A stretch of 64,000 nucleotides of DNA. Source: Laguncularia racemosa (taxonomy: Eukaryota > Streptophyta > Magnoliopsida > Myrtales > Combretaceae). The stretch lies in assembly GCA_037954665.1 (NCBI GenBank), contig JBBMOL010000039.1, positions 2,728,001-2,792,000 of the forward strand. The letters are read 5' to 3'. Under the pieces are notes generated by a model. It saw only the letters and a list, made by a program, of their open reading frames with translations. It did no database searches and was not told the origin of the DNA. Position numbers and translations under genes: made by a program. This document shows positions 34,641 through 46,056 of this stretch, piece by piece; positions within the stretch are counted from its first letter, which is position 1, and each line of letters starts with the position of its first letter.

Positions 34641-35072
34641 AGCTTTGAGAAGTATACTGGGGACTCAAAATATGCATCCAACTTACTTTCCATAATATAG
34701 AAATTAATACAGATTTTACTGTTGCTTACTCTTTATTAACAAACAATATCAATTAAAGGCTTAACTATGTTCATGTAATCAAACAATATCAATTCAAGGG
34801 AAATAAACAGTGTAGTTAACTTTCTAGCAGGTATGATGTAAGAAGTGGATGGAGACAGCGTATGTTTTCGTTAGTCCTCTGGACATTTTGTCAGAGCTGA
34901 TGCAAGATAATATGGGATATGGTTAATTATTGCAAATGGACTCATGCAACTGCTATGGAAATATGTGTTGTGATGTAAATAGTACTTGTTAAATGACGTA
35001 TGAACTCTTTTGTTTTCTGCTATGATACATATATCATATATGCTTTAACCAAAAAAAAAAAAACAAAAAAGT
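34641..35072 (+). pseudogene. 3' end of the LINE with poly(A)
   Basis: After the braid the sequence becomes coherent. Around 34550-34590 it reads WNLPPRNWMVV, resembling the start of the RNase-H-like tail of plant LINEs. It ends in TATGCTTTAACC followed by a run of A at about 35050-35062, a plausible LINE poly(A) tail. Weak homology, called from position and the tail. Confidence 0.4.
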
Positions 35073-37365
35073 TTATAACATGCATTAAACAAAAGAAAAT
35101 ATATATATATTTGACTGGATTTTCTCCTAACTAATAGCAATCGTCAAATAAAAAAGTTATAATCAATTAGATTTTCTTTTTTTTTTTCCTACCCAGTAAA
35201 GTTATAAGAATTTGAAGATAATAAAACACAACAGTATATTTGCGGTATGGTATTCCAAAAGAATCTCTCATTTTGAATGCTAAGGCTAATTGATGATATA
35301 TGATGTTAAATAAAACACAACAGATTCCACATCCCGCTGCTACTCTGAATAGTTTCACCTGGGCTGTATATTAAACTCTTATTTTAGTTCAATTCGATTG
35401 CAGTAGAATTGAATCCGAGCTTAAACCAGTTAATTAAGTGGTTCATCTAATTGAATTTAAATTTATAATATTTAATTTGATTAACTTTGTTAATCTAATC
35501 AAATTCAAGGCAATTTATATATTGGTCGAGTTTAAATAGAATTTAGATATTAATATTATTTTAATTAAAAGAAAAATAATATTTAGATAACTTGACTTTT
35601 ACTCAAAATTAAATAAACTTATTTGAGTTAAAACTCAAACTTATTGTATGTCATTTCAAGTAAAATCTAAACTTAAAAACTACAAGTTCAATTAAGTTTC
35701 AACTAATTTGAAGCTTGAAATTACGAGTCAAAATCGAATTTAGTAATATATTGTTTTTAACTCAACTCATTTAAAAAAAAAAATCAAGAAATATATTTCT
35801 CAAGTAATTGACCTAGGCCGTGCTGACGTATATGGATTATGCACGTTTGGGTTTTACCTTTTATAGCCCTTTAAACACGACAAAAGATTGTTGACTTTTG
35901 ACGGATAAATACCCATACCCAACCCACTTAGGTTGTCTTCAAACGGTCGACTTCACCGTAGTTGTTGACCAATCAACCATATTTATTTTATCTCGCGTTC
36001 AAATTCGGATTTTGACCCTTCGCTTGCAATGGCAATTACAAAGAAAAGAAGCCTAATGGCTAATGATATTGCATGCAGATGTAGGAGAATACTTGATAAG
36101 GAGAGCAAATTATTCTAGGAAAATAGTTTTGTTTATGTTTTCTCTCATCCAAAAAAAGGGTTTTTAATTCTATTTGCAAACTTTTAAGTGACTTTATTAT
36201 AATAATTCTATACAAAAAAAAAAAAAAATTGAGTGGCTTTTAAATAGTAAAAAGGTGCAAATAATTTATAATTTTTTTTAAACTTTTACAAGCTTGAAAA
36301 AAAAAAAGAACTTAAAAGTAAATCTAGCGAAAATAAAATGATGTAAATTCCGAATTGTTCTTAACGATTTCAATGTTAAGATAATTTAAAATAACTTACT
36401 TTTATAGAGTATTTTTACAAACTAAAAATGAACTTACAAATTTTTTAGTGCTTCTAGATTACTTAAAAGATAAGTATATTTTATAAAGTGATTTTACGAG
36501 TTTGTTAGCATTTATGATATGTAGGCATATATTATGGAAAAGAATCCCTTAATAATTGAACTGAATTTATGAAATTTAATGTGAAATTACGACAAACATA
36601 CAGTATTGTTATGAACCTATTGCCTTTTATAAATTTCTACTATAATTATGAACCGAAAGCAAACTCACGAAAGGTTAAGGGGCTATTTAACTACAAATTA
36701 GGAATTATGAACTCTAAGCTATGTTATGGAAAGTTAAACATGAAAATTTTAACTTCAATTGCAAACAACCAACTGGGCAACAAAATAATAATAATAATAA
36801 TACAAACATCGAAGAGACTTTCGCAAATTTTTAGGCTCTTTATAGATCTTAGAACTTTGTAATAAACTAAAGTATATCTACAAACATTATTATGTACTTT
36901 TATGAACTCTTGAGTGAAATTACCAACATAAAATTTAAAGCAACTGTACAAAAGTTTTTTGTGGATGGTTAAAATAACCGAGGTAATTATAATTAATTTT
37001 CATGCAATCACCGGAATTGAATAGATGTCATTACGAAGTCAAAGTAGTCTTGTAAACATTTTATAAAGCAAACCAGTCAAAGGTCGACTGGGCGATCCAC
37101 CATTACGACCTACTATTATTATTGTTCTTATTCAATCCGAAATTCAATTGTTTCCCGATTTATTTTTGTCTCGTATTGAACAGAAATAAAACTGTGTGCT
37201 TATTCACCAAGGCGGCACGCCAACAAACAGTTGACAAAAAGTAAAAAAATAAAAAAATTAATATGATCAAAAGTTTGATTTAACTTTGTTATTGTTGAAA
37301 ATCAACAAAATTGAATTCGAAATTAGAGTATTTATTACAAACCCATAAATATAGGGGGTTATTTT
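35073..37365. other. Intergenic AT-rich DNA, no gene seen
   Basis: AT repeats at about 35099-35110, a poly-A run near 36217 and an (ATA)n run at 36785-36801. Open frames up to 97 codons (36569-36862) show no domain. Between 35820 and 36010 the base composition is more balanced, but nothing is recognisable. Confidence 0.5.
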
Positions 37366-38050
37366 TCCCTTATTAATATAGATGTTAAATATTAATTATA
37401 TTATAAAATTACATAAAAACTAGCCGATTATATACCTACAATCTGTTTGCTTAAACAAATTCGTATGTTGGAGTCACATGATAAATGGAATCATTTAAAA
37501 AAAGAAACTTAAATGTGCCAGATATTGAAGAATATAGAGAGTATGAGTTAGTGTGGGATGCAAAAGTCTTTTTAAAAGCAAATTTATAATATATATATAA
37601 CAGCCCCGTATATATCATTTCTCTCTCTCTCTCTCTCTGGCTTCCATATCTTTTAATCTTTACCAGATTCCTGTTCTTATTAGCAAAATATCAATGAATT
37701 CTCGTGGCTGTGGATTTGATATATATATAATCTAATCTTTTCATATGTAAAGTAGGCAATCAATCTTAACATATATGGAAAAAGAAAAGAAAAAGAAAAA
37801 TAAAAAACTATCTTGTGATTTGACATAACTAAACGCTTCTGCCTACTGGAATAAACATCAATTATCTCTAGTGAGTCGTTTCATGGTTTTAGTTAATTTT
37901 TTCTTGTTCTTGGTTTTGAAAATCCAATATCATGAGTTCTGCTTTAGCTTTCTTTTATTTTTATTTTTTAATATTTTCAAACAATGAACGTATTTATGTA
38001 GGTGTTTTCTCCATTGCCATGAGAATATTTTCATTAAAGCAATAATTTCA
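37366..38050 (+). repeat. Tandem duplication unit 1: unique segment
   Basis: Near-identical to 47221-47900, with only scattered substitutions and short indels. It contains a (TA)n run then a CT-rich tract (about 37590-37640) that could be a core promoter with a pyrimidine patch, but no gene follows. No TE homology seen. Confidence 0.85.
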
Positions 38051-38859
38051 AAATAATCCTCTTCTTGCTTTTCACTCAAGTAGAAAGTATTCGTAAAAAA
38101 AAAATCCAAATTTTCCTTTTTTTTTTCTCTTTTTCATTTTTAGCAAAGGTATGCACTCAAATATTATTTTTTTATAAAAAAAATTTGCGAAATAAGATAA
38201 TTAGAAAAATTATTCAAAAAAAAAGTTTTAAAAGCACAAACTTAGTATGCATCTTCAGTTTTGCTAAACTTTGCAAAATTGAATGTGCAGATTGGGTCCA
38301 CGCCCACGATACAATTTGTTTTGAAGGTGCTATGCCTTTAGTAAATTACTAAGCAAAATATTTTTGGCATTATCTCCCACCATCCAATAGTATAATAAAA
38401 TACTACAAACCTTTAAAAATTATTACAAAGTGATATTACAAACTTATAAAAATTATTATAAAATGATACTATACATTTGTATAATATCAAAACATGTGAA
38501 CTCAAATGTAGAAAAAAAAATAATTTTGCATCGATAGTTTTTAATATAAATGCAAATTCTCGGTGCATGTGTTCATTATCAAACATTTCAATTTCTTCTT
38601 CCAGTCTTCTTCCTCACAATTTCAAACTTTTTGTTTTCTTAATTTATGTTTTAGCTAGTTTAGCTTCTATATCTATGTGTGTAGGAATATCTACAAAAAA
38701 AATTTCCAACTTCTTCAGTGAAGCTATATTTCAATACGCTTTTCCAGAGAAAAAATTATTTTTTTTCCTATTATATTACTTTTTTTTCAATGCATAAAAA
38801 ATTAAATGCAATCGTTTATACTTTACTATTTTTATTAATTTACTTATAGTTGTTAATTA

Positions 38860-39565
38860 ATCGTTAATCAGTAATGAATTAGTCACTAATATATCATTAA
38901 TTAACATTACAAAATGAATTTGTTAAGAATTTGGTATTTTTTGTAAATAAGAGGTCTTCATTTGTTATTATGAAAATTGTTGTAAAAGTAATTGTTAATT
39001 ACTCATTAATTAGTTGTTAATTAGTCATTAATTAATCATTAGAAACTTAATGAGGAAAATTTTCATATTGATTATAAATGTTATATCTTTGTGTGTTATT
39101 GTAAAATTAGTTATAAAATTAATTTGTTACCTAACCACTAATTAAGAGTAATTAGTCATTAATATGTTATTAATTAATCATTAGAAAATTAATTAGTAGA
39201 AAATTTTACATTGATTATAAATGTAATATGTTTATGTGTTATTGTAAAAGTAATTATAAACTTAAGTTACTGTTAATTAACCATTAATTAGACAGTAATT
39301 AGTCATTGATATATTGTTAATTAATTGTTAGAAAATTAATTAGTAAAAAATTTTGTATTGATTGTGAATGTAATATATTTGTGTGTTATTGTAGAAATAG
39401 TTATAAAATTAAATTTTTATTAATTAAATATTAATTAGCAGTAATTAGTTGTTAATATGTCATTAATTAATTATAAAATTTTTTTGTATTAATTATAAAT
39501 GTAATATCTTTGTATGTTATTGTAAATACTATTGTAAAATTATTTGGATATTAATGGTAATATTT
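38860..39565 (+). repeat. AT-rich tandem array in the MULE, unit 1
   Basis: About five units of 130-150 bases, each with TTAATTAATCATTAG-like runs and then TTATTGTAAAA.TA.TTATAAA. The unit boundaries fall near 38968, 39097, 39239, 39388 and 39517. The MULE at 5186-8435 has a single unit (about 7740-7910, opposite strand), so the array grew after the copies split. Confidence 0.8.
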
Positions 39566-39719
39566 TTTTATTTTTTTTGCATAATAAATTGAGCTTGAAC
39601 TCTTTGATCTTTCAATCTTAATGCAATAAGAGGGACATCAATCACAAGCTGTTTAGGATGGAGAGGTACACTACCTTTAACTTATTAATTACTTTATGTT
39701 TCATTACCAATAGTACAAC

Positions 39720-40290
39720 ATTTCACTTGTTATCATTTTAGAAGCAATCATGGCTTGTTGTTTGACACCATAAGTTGTCACTCTACGCTGTAATGCATAG
39801 CCCGAATGCCTAGAAAACCTACTTAAGAGTAGATACCTCGAGGTAGTTGATCTGCTGCACCGCCAATCAATCCGTGTTTTAGGATTTGTAATGTTTATAG
39901 CATTTAAAAGTTTAGGGAGGTCATTGTCAAACTTCTCTCAATTTTCATACACAAGCTGAATAGCCTATTTCTTCTCCACCTAAACCCATCTCCTACTTAT
40001 CCTATAGCCAAATTCATGTTCAACAACAAAAGCAAGCTCCACAAATCAGGATTGTCTCTAACAAGATTTACAAAACGACTAGTAAGAAAATTGCAATCCA
40101 ACCATGAGTGATCTTAACTTAACAAAGGTGATGTGCCTAAAAGGGGGCTTAGGTACATGCAAATGAACCAAGTTACAATCCTTAAAAGATGAGATCAAAT
40201 CTGGTTCAAAAGGGTAACAAATATTGAGTGACCTTAATTATTTAAGTTGATCCGAAATGCTAAACTTCAAGGAAATAAAATCACAATGAT
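39720..40290 (-). pseudogene. MuDR-type MULE transposase fragment, unit 1
   Basis: Minus-strand frames carry the N-terminal transposase blocks: LISSFKDCNLVHLH, a histidine/cysteine-poor version of the substrate-binding region, then a segment ending in EHEFGYRISRRR-like sequence and KQAIKLMYG, as in MULE proteins just before the catalytic domain. The copy in unit 2 is clearer. The DDE catalytic part is missing. Confidence 0.5.
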
Positions 40291-41138
40291 AAAATCCTCA
40301 ATTTAATCACTAAATCAACTTTAAATTCCAAGAGAATTTCCATTCATCAACAAAAAAAAAAAAAAAACATGACCTTCCTTCACAATAATGCCAATCCACG
40401 CCATAAAGTAAAGCAAAATTGATGGTTAAAACAAATACTAAAACCAATCAATCTTATATCATTACAAAGAGGTTACAAATGAAATCAAATTTAGATTAAG
40501 AAGAATCCTAATCAACCCTAGATATGACTCACTAATGATGAAAAGGAAAAATACAACAAAGAGAATTGATATTACTCACAATTCTCTTTAATGCCACTCA
40601 CCACAATTTCAATTTTTGGGTTGAAATTGATAAGAGCAATTGGATTTCAAATGAACCCTAACCCTCACACATGAAGTATATATTCTGAAATTTTCAAAAG
40701 CTCCCTTAAAATCCTACTTAAAAAAGTATTTATATTTACTCCCGTTAGGGTTAAAATGTCCACAAAATTACAATTATGCCACTTTAGGGTGGCCGGTCTT
40801 AAAAACACAATTACAATCAAGTAAAAGTATCCCAAAAGCTTACATATAAATAGTGCAAAAAAAATAATTACAAATAAAAAATAATAAGAATCCTCAAAGA
40901 GCTAATGTATCGAGGCGATGTTGATTACAGTGGGCCATTTGATGAGAATCTGTTGATGTCCTTAAGTGATCAACAATGAGAGTCATTTGGCATCCCGTGA
41001 AGAAAATATCATTGTACTTATAAGATTATCACTTATATATTTATTAGATAAAGAAAAATAAGTGTAAATATGAGTGATTTGGATCATCATCCAAATGAAG
41101 TTCTATATCCATCTAGGTCGTCGAAAAGATTCCCATCA
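40290..41138 (-). repeat. 3' LTR of family A element 1
   Basis: On the minus strand it starts TGATGGGAATC at 41138 and matches the LTR at 59543-60549: the GATTTACA/GATCATCC opening, TAAAGTGGCATAATTGTAAT near 40790, and the GTGAGGGTTAGGGTT block near 40660. The left end is uncertain because homology fades around 40290-40420. Confidence 0.7.
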
Positions 41139-41605
41139 TCTTCTCGGGCCTTTGAAAGATTTGCCCTCAAATCTAGAGGGTCATTTCTTGAACTGAACCC
41201 GAACATCTTTGTTGGCTTGTTCTCCTGGTTACTAGATGAAACTAAAGTAGTCTTGATCTGCTCTTGGAATTTGTGCACCTCAGATGGAGACATAGGTAAC
41301 AGTACTATTCGAGACCTTCCCATATTAAATATGTAGGTGTTTCTGAAACCATTATGCAACACCTTTTGATCAAACATCCAAGGCCTACCCAATAATAAGT
41401 GGAATGCACACATGGGAATCACATTACACAAGATCTTATCGTGATATTTTTGCCCAATACTCATAGGCACCTTTGCCCTCAATGTAACATGCATACTATC
41501 CCGATTATCCAACCAATGCAAGTTATAAGGGCTCGGATGTGGACTAGTAGATAATTGTAATATGTCTACCAGTGCAGCAAATATAACATTCGTGCAACTA
41601 CTACT
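41139..41605 (-). pseudogene. Protease end of family A element 1
   Basis: Minus-strand open frame (41087-41521) reading HWLDNRDSMHVTLRAK, then VIPMCAFHLLLGRPWMFD and FNMGRSRIVLLPMSPSEV. This is the C-terminal half of a gypsy aspartic protease. It is followed within 60 codons by the polypurine tract and LTR, with no reverse transcriptase. The rest of gag lies at 46795-47220, split off by element C. Confidence 0.8.
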
Positions 41606-41606
41606 T

Positions 41607-41846
41607 GATGGGAATCAGCTAGCATCAAAGGATCAAGATCTAAAGTTTAATGACCCATTATATGGTATGGGGGGACCGATGACTAGAGCTCGAGCCAAAC
41701 AGGTCAAGGAAGCATTGAACGGATTGATCCAAGAGATTCATGAGAGGGAAGCTGTTCAAGAAGGTCCTAAGGAGCACCACAAGTTTATCAACACTCTATA
41801 TCAAGATGTCCGTTTAAGATACTCGGATTTAGAAGCTTCAGAATAG
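41607..41846 (+). pseudogene. C-terminal tail of Pol encoded in the 5' LTR
   Basis: An open frame of 79 codons ending at the TAG at 41844-41846 has GPMTRARAKQVKEALNGLIQ, the known tail motif of some plant gypsy polyproteins. In the 3' LTR the same frame joins FEDGGND just upstream, so the polyprotein once ended inside the LTR. The 3' copy (46058-46294) has in-frame stops at RA*AK and IH*RE. In this 5' LTR it lacks an upstream gene and is only a passive copy. The upstream extension from 41562 is not real. Confidence 0.65.
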
Positions 41847-42094
41847 GAGAATTGGTGGAACAAGGAGTTACACCACCGACCTTTATCCGGCCTTGAGCCG
41901 GCTTAGAATTTACGCCGTCGGCCTTAAACGACCTTGAGCCGGCTTAGAATTTAAGCTGCCGGCCTTTAACCGGCCTTGAGCCAGCCTAGGAATTATGCTG
42001 CCAGCCTTTGAATCGTCTTTTCTTTTACTACGCAAATCCGACGGTTAAGATTTGTTTTAGGTCATACTTTTTATTTTGTAACACCTTGAGATTG

Positions 42095-42103
42095 TATATA
42101 AAA
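42095..42103 (+). promoter_or_regulatory. TATA box of element C 5' LTR
   Basis: TATATAAAA, repeated at 46524-46532 in the 3' LTR. Confidence 0.55.
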
Positions 42104-42362
42104 CAGAGAAAGGGGATTATTTTAGGGGTGGATGAATTTTGATAAATTATTGAGATTTCTCTCTCTTTTGTTCTTTGTGAACAACTCTTTGAATTTTCTT
42201 CAATCTAATGCTTGGAGAAATCGCCTAGATAACGTAGGTTTCAATCAACATGTGTGATTGGGGTCTAGTTCCGTTCAATTGCTTGTTCGAGACGGTCCTT
42301 GGGTATTCGATTCAATTCGATCGTTGGGTTTTAGATTTAATATATCTAGGGTTCACATCATT

Positions 42363-42374
42363 TGGTATCAGAGC
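42363..42374 (+). other. Primer binding site of element C
   Basis: TGGTATCAGAGC, two bases after the LTR end. Exact tRNA-iMet-type site. Confidence 0.93.
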
Positions 42375-43225
42375 TTCGGATTCTTGAATCAAGTAAATCT
42401 ATATCCTTTATCTTAATTGTTTTGTGTCAATTCATTGTCTTTTTGTTTTCATTCCTTTAAATCCGTAATTCAAAGACATATCTGTAGTGTTGGCTTCTGA
42501 TTTCTTGGCTTTATAGTCTCGTGAAAGTGTTGTTCTTTGTCTTTCCGATTTCGTTGAATCTGCATTGATTGTCCAATTTGTGGGTTTGACTCTGTTAATT
42601 TTTTTTTCTTTCTTGCGTGGAATGTTTTATTTTCTGTTCGTCTAGAATTCCATGATTTATCTTTGTTGTCCTTTGGATTCTCATTGCCATAGGATTTTTC
42701 TTAGTTAACATACACGCATATTGACTTGTGAATTTCTGTCAAATTCTTGTGTAGGTGAATTTTATTTATCCTTGCTGATTCGATTGTGATTCAATTGTTC
42801 TTGAGGTTAAAAAAAAAAAGAAACCAGAAATTCATTAAAAAAAACAGAAATTAGTTAAAAAATAAATAAATTTATGCGAATGATCACAATTCCCCAATTA
42901 GAATCCTAGCTTTTGTTGCTTATCATCTTGTCCCCGTCTTGTTGCTGTTCATCAAGTTCTAATCCTTGTCATTTTTCTTGTTATTGTTTCTTTCATTTAC
43001 TGTTGTTTTGGAATCACTTTTTTGAAAGGTTGAGTTCCCTTAGCAATTTTGTGGAGGAAATTATTAAGTGAGCTCTAAACAAAGAACATAAAAGAGTGAG
43101 TGAGAGGAACATATTTCATTGAGTGAAGACACGAGTGACTCTACTCTTGTGAGTGTAAACAGGTGAGGGAGTGAATTGTGAGGCTTATATTTTGTTTTAT
43201 TACTAACTCTTTTTGTTGCAGCAAA
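42375..43225 (+). other. Untranslated leader of element C
   Basis: 850 bases, T-rich, no coding potential. A GT donor-like site (43163) and a TTTGTTGCAG acceptor-like site ending at 43221 sit just before the gag ATG; the 59-base gap is too short for a normal plant intron, so splicing is not claimed. Confidence 0.6.
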
Positions 43226-44260
43226 ATGTCTAATCAAACTCCAGTTAGTGGAGAGAAAGGAGAAGCAGCTAATAAGTTGATGTTTGAGGCCTTAATAGGT
43301 GAGATGAAAAAGATGTTGAGAGCGGAGATAGAGCAAATCCATGAGAGGATTGATGTGATATAACAGAGTAAGGAACCAATGAGTAGTAATTCTAGAGGGG
43401 AGAAGAAGGAGAGGGGTCTAAAAGGAGGAGTAAGGATAGATCGAGAGGATACTGACTCAGGGGAGTATAGTTACATGAGGAAAAGGGGGAATACCCAGAG
43501 GAGAGATGGTAATGTGGGAAGCATTAAAATGAAAATACCTTTCTCCCAAGGGAAGAATGACCCAGAGCTTTACTTGGAATGGGAGTGAAAGGTTGATCAT
43601 ATATTTGAGTGCCATAACTACACAGAGGAGAAAAAGATTAAACTGGCAGCAGTCGAGTTTACTGATTATGCGAATGTATGGTGGGATTAGTTAGTGCGAA
43701 ATAGGCGACGTTATGGGGAGAAGCCTGTCAGCACATGGTATGAAATGAAAACAATCATGCAAAAGAGATTTATTCCTAATCACTACTATAGGGATTTGCA
43801 TAGGAAGTTATAGGGGTTGACACAGGGGTCCAGAAGTGTGGAGGATTATTATCAGGAGATGGAGATAGCCATGATCCGGGCTAAGGTGGAGGAGGATGAT
43901 GAGGCTACTATGGCTAGGTTCATTAATGGGCTGAATAGGGAGATCGCTGATATGGTTGATTTACAACATTTTGTAGACATTGAGGAGTTGTTGCATAAAG
44001 CAATCAAAGTTGAGAAGCAACTGAAATCTAAAGGGAGTTCTAAATTTGGTATGACTTCTAACTCTTCATGGAAGTCAAACTGGAAAAAGAACACCACTAA
44101 TCCAAAGCCGAAGGAAGATGTCAAGGCCAAGAGGCCTATTGCTTCTTTAAAAGGTAAGACTGACGCTAAACCATTTACTAGAACTCGTGAGATCAAATGT
44201 TTCAGGTGTCAGGGTTTTAGGCATATAGCATCTTAGTGTCCCAATCAGAGAGTCATGATC
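43226..44260 (+). pseudogene. Gag of element C
   Basis: Opens MSNQTPVSGE at 43226. An acidic/basic coiled region follows (MKKMLRAEIEQIHERID), then the gag core with KIKLAAVEFTDYANVWW, MQKRFIPNHYY and RSVEDYYQEMEIAMIRA. It ends in the zinc knuckle CFRCQGFRHIAS (C-x2-C-x4-H), whose last Cys follows an in-frame stop. Stops in one frame: TAA 43361, TGA 43586, TAG 43688, TAG 43811, TAG 44234. No shifts are needed to read through. Confidence 0.88.
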
Positions 44261-46040
44261 GTTCGGGATAATGGCGATGTAGAGAGTGTTAGCTCTAGTG
44301 ATGATAACATGCCTTCATTGGAGGATTGTAGTGATGTGGATGTTAAAGGACCTGTAAAAGGAGAATTGCTTGTTACTAGGCGGATTCTTAGTACTCAACC
44401 TAAGGAGGAAGGTGATGGGGTGCAGTGGGAGCACATTTTCCATACCCGATGTTATGTTCTAAACAAGGTATGTAGCTTAATCATTGATAGTGGTAGCTGC
44501 ACTAATGCTGTTAGTACCTTATTAGTTGAGAAGTTGAGGCTGAAAACTTTGAAGCATCGGCGATCCTACAGATTGCAATGGCTGAATGAATGTGGGGAAG
44601 TAAAAGTGACTAAATAGGTGCTTATTTCTTTTTCTATTGGGAATTATCACGATGAGGTGATGTGTGACGTAGTTCCCATGCAGGCTTGTCACATTTTGTT
44701 GGGTCGACCATGGCAATTTGACAGAAGGGTGAAGTATGATGGGTACAAGAATCAATACTCTTTTGTTCTCAACAAGAGGAATGTGATTCTAACTCCCTAG
44801 AAACCATGGGAGGCTAGTGAGGATTAGGAGAGGATAGCGAGAGAATTTAGAGAAAAACACCTGAGTGTGCGAGAAGAAAACGGAAAAGAAAGAAATAGTG
44901 AGAATGCAGCAGAGAGAGATAAACGAACATTGGTGAGCAAAGAGAGAGGGGAATCAAACACACTGAGTGGAGAGGCAAGAAAAAGTGAGGTTAAGAGTGC
45001 TATAGTGGCAAGGCAACAGTTACTTGTACTCATGTACAAAGATGTGTATTTTTCTACTACTGACCTTAACTCATCTTTGTCAAGTGTGGTTATGTCTCTT
45101 TTGTAGGAATATGAGGATTTGTTTCCTAAAGGTGCCAAGGGGATTGCCTCCAATAAGAGGCATTGAACACCAGATGGATTTCCTCCCAGGTGCTTCAATT
45201 CCAAATAAGCCAGCATACTGGGCGAATCCAGAGGAAACCAAAGAGATCCAGCGACAAGTTGATGACCTGGTGGAGAAAGGTGTCGTAAGGGAGAGCCTCA
45301 GTCCATGTTCGGTTCCAGTCATTTTGGTTCTAAAGAAGGATGGAATATGGCGAATGTGTGTCGACTGTCGAGCAATCAATAAGATCATAGTTAAGTACAG
45401 ACATCCCATTCCTAGACTTGATGATATGTTTGATGAATTGCATGGTGCTTGTCTGTTTTCTAAAATTGACTTAAGGAATGGCTATTACCATATTAGAATG
45501 AAAGAGGGGGACGAATGGAAAACTGCTTTTAAAACTAAATTCGGTCTCTATGAGTGGATGGTAATGCCTTTCGGATTAACAAATGCTCCTAGCACATTTA
45601 TGAGATTAATGAATCATGTTCTTCGTGCTTTTATTGGGAATTTTGTTGTTGTGTACTTTGATGACATCTTAGTTTATAGCAAGACTTTAGATGAGCATGT
45701 TAGACATTTACAATGTGTCTTTACTGTTTTGAGAGAAAATAAGTTGTATGCCAATTTAAAAAAGTGTACTTTTTGCATGGAAACTGTGGTTTTTCTTGGG
45801 TTCGTTGTAGGTGCAAATGGGATTACTGTTGATGAGGAGAAGGTGAAGGCGATTAGGGAGTAGCCTACACCAAGGAATGCAAGTGAGGTCAGAAGCTTTC
45901 ATGGATTAGCAAGTTTTTATAAAAGATTTGTTAGGGACTTTAGTTCTATAGCTGCTCCTTTAAACGATCTTGTTAAGAAGAATTCTGAGTTCAGATGGAC
46001 TAAAGAACATGAGAAGTCCTTTAACACTCTGAAAGGTGAT
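44261..46040 (+). pseudogene. Protease and reverse transcriptase of element C
   Basis: Protease: LIIDSGSCTNAVS near 44480-44520 (catalytic DSG present) and HILLGRPWQFD near 44690-44720. Stops at 44615, 44798, 44825 and 45104 are all TAG. A frame change falls near 45125-45135. RT covers 45140-46035: KKDGIWRMCVDCRAINK, FSKIDLRNGYYHIRM, MPFGLTNAPSTFM, and YFDD at 45654-45665, with TAG at 45861 replacing a conserved Trp. After SFNTLKG (46035) homology to the next pol domain ends abruptly. The line-up of domains is gypsy type, chromovirus-like. Confidence 0.88.
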
Positions 46041-46042
46041 TC

Positions 46043-46056
46043 GAGGACGGAGGGAA
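46043..46056 (+). other. Polypurine tract of element C
   Basis: GAGGACGGAGGGAA directly before the 3' LTR start TGATGGG. It lies within the coding frame FEDGGND. Confidence 0.7.

Larger units (their letters stand above)
38051..40290. mobile_element. MULE relic, unit 1
   Basis: The left end at about 38140-38340 carries the TIR-like blocks of the MULE at 5186-8435 in inverted order. 38350-38800 and 39560-39720 match 7690-8320 on the other strand, including the PMD first-exon end and its GT donor near 39672. A tandem AT array sits between them. From about 39720 the minus strand encodes part of a MuDR-type transposase. The right end was lost where family A element 1 begins. Confidence 0.6.
41606..42360 (+). 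repeat. 5' LTR of element C
   Basis: 755 bases. Near its start it holds the end of the pol frame (41607-41846), then three about 41-base repeats around CCGGCCTTGAGCCGGC (41880-42005). A TATA box is at 42095. Identity to the 3' LTR is high, roughly one difference in 20-25 bases in the first 150, mostly C/T and G/A. Confidence 0.92.

Noticed and set aside
33050..34677. Several open frames within the braided stretch
   Set aside because: The stretch is a mixture of two sequences, so frames across it have no meaning.
43163..43221. Possible leader intron before element C gag
   Set aside because: Donor and acceptor look right but 59 bases is too short for a usual plant intron.
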